Origin: Whalleya microplaca
Lineage: Eukaryota > Ascomycota > Sordariomycetes > Xylariales > Xylariaceae
Assembly: GCA_022497155.1 (NCBI GenBank)
Contig: MU385712.1
Coordinates: 1,487,765 to 1,551,764, forward strand
DNA: 64,000 bases
Reading direction: 5' to 3'
The translations under genes and the position numbers were made by a program. The notes below the pieces were generated by a model. The model was not told where the DNA came from and did not search any database. It worked only from the letters and a program-made list of their open reading frames with translations. Below, in pieces: positions 60,968 to 64,000 of the stretch (position 1 is the first letter of the stretch; the number at the start of each line of letters is the position of its first letter).

Positions 60968-61935
60968 ATGACGACGGCACACAGCTTAGGCGTCGTGTTT
61001 GACGAGACCAACGAGGAGAACAGTGGTGTGACTGCCGCCTTGTGCGATTGGATCGCTGGGCTCAAAAAGGAGGATATTCCGGCTCCAGTATTGGAACGGG
61101 CGAAGTATCTCATCTTAGACGGCATTGTATGTGGACTTGTTGGCGCCCACGTCCCATGGTATGACAGCGCTGTGGTCTGAGAAAGCGGCCGATGCCATAT
61201 TAGACTATGAGCCCGAAGGACAATGCAACGTCATAGGATACGAAGAAGTGAAGCTCCCGATCAAGTTATATGTTTCCTTGGCTGACCCCCGGGTTTAGAA
61301 AGTGGGTCCCCTCACCGCGACTGTATTAAATGATGCCTTCATTCAGGCCGCAGAGCTGAACGACTACCATAGCATTGCTCCCTTAAATTCGGCTAGTGTG
61401 GTGCTTCCCGCGCTGCTGGGTGCTGCGCAAGTAAAGCACATGAGTCGCAGGCGTTCCCAAAACGGAGATGGCCACCAGTCCCAGGAGTCCACACGCACAG
61501 TCTCAGGGCTCGAATTTCTCATTGCAGCGGTCGTAGGCTTCGAGACTGGTCCCCGCTCAGGCTCAGCGATGCATGGTGCCGATCTGCTCCTCAGAGAATG
61601 GCACTGCGGGCCTGTATTTGGCTGTCCCGCAGCAGCAGCCGCATCATCGAGGCTGCTAGGGCTATCGGTTGATAACACCGAGTCAGCCATCGGCATCGCC
61701 TGCACCCAAGCTTGGGGTCTGATGGCAGCGCAGTACGAGTGGATGGTCAAGCGGGTGCAGCACCCCTTCGCGGCCCGCAACGGCCTCTTTGGCGCTCTCC
61801 TCGCCCGTAACGACTACGTTGGCATCAAGAAAGTCTTCGAGCGCAGCTATGGCGGCTTCTTAAGCATGTTCAGTCAGGGCAACGGCAACACGCCCCAACA
61901 CGACGTGCGGAAGGTGATCCAAGGGCTCGGTGACG
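60968..61935 (+). pseudogene. cis-Aconitate decarboxylase-like (MmgE/PrpD family) relic
   Basis: It begins MTTAHSLGVVFDE and VTAALCDWIAGLKKEDIP. After AHVPW the frame is lost at a 16-nt insertion (61157-61180 region) and resumes one frame over as SEKAADAILDYEP, continuing to GYEE. A 51-bp intron (61248-61298) leads to KVGPLTATVLNDAFIQAAE, LNDYHSIAPLNSASVVLPAL, GPRSGSAMHGADLLLREWHC, KRVQHPFAARNGLFGALL and FERSYGGFLSMF. These are CAD-type MmgE/PrpD motifs. The usual PLHSA reads PLNSA, a His-to-Asn change near the active site. The C-terminal third is missing: the frame meets, at about 61935, a PrpD fragment on the other strand. Relatives decarboxylate cis-aconitate or alkylated analogues to (alkyl)itaconate. 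Confidence 0.87.
61157..61180. repeat. hAT excision footprint
   Basis: TGGTATGA-CAGCGCTG-TGGTCTGA: two 8-bp flanks matching at 7 of 8 positions enclose CAGCGCTG, which equals the joined outer ends of copy-2-type elements (CAGCG and CGCTG). Deleting 16 nt restores codons for PWSEK in the decarboxylase-like gene. Confidence 0.75.
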
Positions 61936-62345
61936 TCGAATTGCGTCGAGGCTACGCGCCTGTAGCTCCTTACTGGCTACCATTGTGGCCTCCACCGCAG
62001 TCAGGCCGTGATCTTCGGCAGTTAAGACTTTGAAAATGACATTCATAACCACCCAAGTGCCAAATGGTCTCGGGAGTTGGAATTCTTGGTCCCTGTTCAG
62101 CACTTTACCTAAAGAACCCCTACCGCGAGGCAGTCAACGGCGTTCTGATTCCGGCCTGGCCTGCCCGTGCTAGATTTGCGAGGTGCACTGCGCGCATGCA
62201 CGCATCACCGGCTGCCCATCCCTTGCGCGGTCCTGCGTTCGGTGATTGCCGGAAGATACGAAGCGGGTGGCCATCAACCCATATGTGTGAGACTGCCGCG
62301 CGGGCTTGTTCGCGCGAGAGACCCATCATCCAGGAGACTAGGGCC
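61936..62345 (-). pseudogene. 2-Methylcitrate dehydratase (PrpD) fragment
   Basis: The minus strand, read from 62345 leftwards, encodes a middle piece of a classical PrpD: MMGLSREQARAAVSHIWVDG, RKGWAAGDACMRAVHLANLA and LTASR. It then reaches a TAG where Trp is expected (W-GF), a frame change near 62104, and continues with VLNRDQEFQLPRPFGTWVV, NVIFKVLTAEDHGLTAVEA and LQARSLDAIRR. This corresponds to roughly residues 210-340 of a 480-residue enzyme. Both ends are cut: the N-terminal side at the telomere-like repeat at 62348, the C-terminal side where it abuts the decarboxylase-like gene tail to tail. In alkylcitrate pathways a PrpD homologue dehydrates the alkylcitrate. Confidence 0.85.
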
Positions 62346-62347
62346 TT

Positions 62348-62362
62348 TTAGGGTTAGGGTTA
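62348..62362 (+). repeat. Interstitial telomere-like repeat
   Basis: TTAGGGTTAGGGTTA, two and a half perfect units of the fungal telomere repeat, lies exactly at the point where the PrpD fragment loses homology. Confidence 0.7.
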
Positions 62363-62645
62363 CTACTGGGCAGGTATCTTGCCCACCATCAAGCGTGACC
62401 GCAAATCAGTCGCGGTAAGCCTATCAACGCTGATGCGAGTGAGAGGCGTAGGTATGATCCCATTGATCTAACGTGTGTTGCAAGCTACGATATCCCATGG
62501 GAGCCGATAACAATGCGTCATTTCCTAACAAAATTTCCCTGTGAGAGCAGTCAATACTCTCACCACTTGCTGCATAGAGCCAATATCAGCCCACTTCTGC
62601 TTCCCCTGGGAGTCTCCTCCGCAGAGACCCTAGTAGACCTGTACA

Positions 62646-62766
62646 AGTCCCACCCACGGGGTTAGTCCCATAGTCCCGTAGGACTCCCATGGGAATTTTT
62701 TTTTCCCATAAGAGTCCTATAGGACCAATAAAAATTAATAGGACTACTTACGATAGTCCCACCCAC
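62646..62766. repeat. Direct repeats AGTCCCACCCAC at edge of AT-rich block
   Basis: The 12-mer AGTCCCACCCAC occurs at 62646-62657 and 62755-62766, with further AGTCC, GGACT and GTGGGACT fragments between and after. This looks like the subterminal repeats of a degenerate transposable element. Confidence 0.5.
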
Positions 62767-64000
62767 AAGTTAAAAAATACGTGGGACTCTTATAAAACTC
62801 TTACGAAAAAAACTTAATCCCATCAAGTCCTACGTAAAAAATTAAAATATTAACTAATCGTATTATAGCTACCTATAAAAGTAAATTTTAATATAATAAA
62901 ATAATATTAAAATAATTATAAACAATTAGATATTATTAAAAACTAGCTTTATTATAACTTATTAATATTTAATTAATTATATTTTAGCTAATAAGTTAAA
63001 ATTAAGAAACTATTAAACTTTTTATTATTTATATTTTTCCGACCTAATTTAAATATCTCTAATTTTAACGCGCGGCTAGCTATAATAAAAGTCGAATTTT
63101 TTTTAATAATATTATAAAAAACATTAATTTTTTAAAAAACGCCTTATTTAATAATTCCTTAATATAATAAATTAATTTATAAATAATAGTTTTAATATTT
63201 TTATCGGACTAATTATTTATATATCCGGGTAATAAAAAATAACGATTTAATAATTTTTTGATATTATTATAAAACTATTTTATAATTTCTTATAACATTT
63301 TTTAAATCAAATTAAATAGCTTTTTATAAAAACGGGAATTAAAAAAACTAATACGGTACGTAATAAAAAAAAACGAATATCGGGTATTTAATTTATATCT
63401 AAAAATTTCTTTAGTTTAATTCGAATAATAGCTTTATATCCGGTAATTTTAGAAAAAAAGCTACCGTAAAAACTAGAATATAAACGTGCTTTATTAATAT
63501 AAATATTATAATATATTAAATTATTTTATAATTATTTTATTAATAACGTATTTTAAAGTTATAGTAAGTTTAATTTTAATTAGCTTTAATAAATAAAATT
63601 ATTAAAAATAAATACCATTTCTAATTTTACCTAAATAAAATGCCCAAATGCCGCAAATAATACCGATATTTTTTTATTTTATATAACGTAATAAAAATTA
63701 TCGTTTCTAAATTATAATATCAGAAAATATAAAATAAAATAAATAATATAAAAAAAGTTTTTTTTTAGTAATATAAGAAATTTAGGCAAAAAAATATAAA
63801 TAAGTTTAAATATATATAGTTTTTTTTTTCGTTTAAATAACCTACTAGTTTTATAATATTTTAAACCGATTTTTATTAGCGATAATAAAATTAATAACGT
63901 CTAATATCTGCCTAAAATAATTTTTATACTAATAAAATTTTGTATATAAAATATCGATAATAATATATTAGCTAGCTTTTTATATATAGTAAAATTTATA
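62690..64000. other. Extremely AT-rich block (probable RIP-mutated repeat)
   Basis: From about 62840 to the window end nearly all bases are A or T, with TA, TTA and AAT runs and only scattered C or G, mostly in GC and CG pairs. There are no open frames of note. This is the look of a RIP-degraded transposon or AT isochore. No element family can be recognised. Confidence 0.75.

Noticed and set aside
62840..64000. Nuclear copy of mitochondrial DNA
   Set aside because: The block is AT-rich but has no recognisable mitochondrial gene, tRNA or rRNA, and scattered CG pairs fit RIP decay better.

Overview
This is a gene-dense segment of a filamentous ascomycete nuclear genome (Pezizomycotina). Genes are split by short GT..AG introns of about 50-95 bp and nearly all encode fungal families. 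Nonsense changes of the C:G to T:A type and an AT-rich right end look like repeat-induced point mutation (RIP). A Sordariomycete, perhaps Xylariales, is a reasonable guess from gene content, but this is inference.

1-50.4 kb is an ordinary, mostly housekeeping arm with eighteen apparently intact genes: a small cupin protein; an SIT-type siderophore transporter; the mitochondrial ribosomal CHCH protein Mrp10; a small secreted protein; Cdc24 (Cdc42 GEF); an FWD-1-like F-box/WD40 protein; ESCRT-III Vps60; a tiny membrane protein; the mitochondrial calcium uniporter; argininosuccinate lyase; a SidL/SidF-type hydroxyornithine transacylase; an MFS carrier; a CorA-like metal transporter; a DUF3176 membrane protein; mevalonate diphosphate decarboxylase; an unknown protein; cytochrome c heme lyase; and a RUS/DUF647 protein. 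I assembled the spliced models by hand and checked the reading phase across each junction.

50.8-62.4 kb is different: a decayed secondary-metabolite locus. It holds a broken fatty-acid-synthase alpha subunit (reductase-ketosynthase part), an N-terminally truncated citrate-synthase-like gene, an intact MFS exporter, a truncated cupin gene, a broken cis-aconitate-decarboxylase-like gene (MmgE/PrpD family), and on the other strand a fragment of a true 2-methylcitrate dehydratase (PrpD). That set is the signature of alkylcitrate/alkylitaconate-type pathways, in which a dedicated FAS makes the acyl chain, citrate synthase condenses it with oxaloacetate, and dehydratase and decarboxylase act next. 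I infer that the locus once encoded such a pathway.

The decay can be read directly. One hAT-like miniature element (CAG..CTG ends, about 8-bp target duplication) sits inside the ketosynthase, a related one sits in the promoter of the decarboxylase-like gene, and a 16-nt excision footprint with an 8-bp duplication shifts the frame of that gene. There are also in-frame stops, truncations, a tail-to-tail gene fusion and a 15-nt interstitial telomeric repeat. A CGG-N3-CCG dyad recurs about 250-310 bp upstream of three of the cluster genes once the miniature element is subtracted, suggesting the binding site of a lost zinc-cluster regulator. The window ends in about 1.2 kb of extremely AT-rich DNA.
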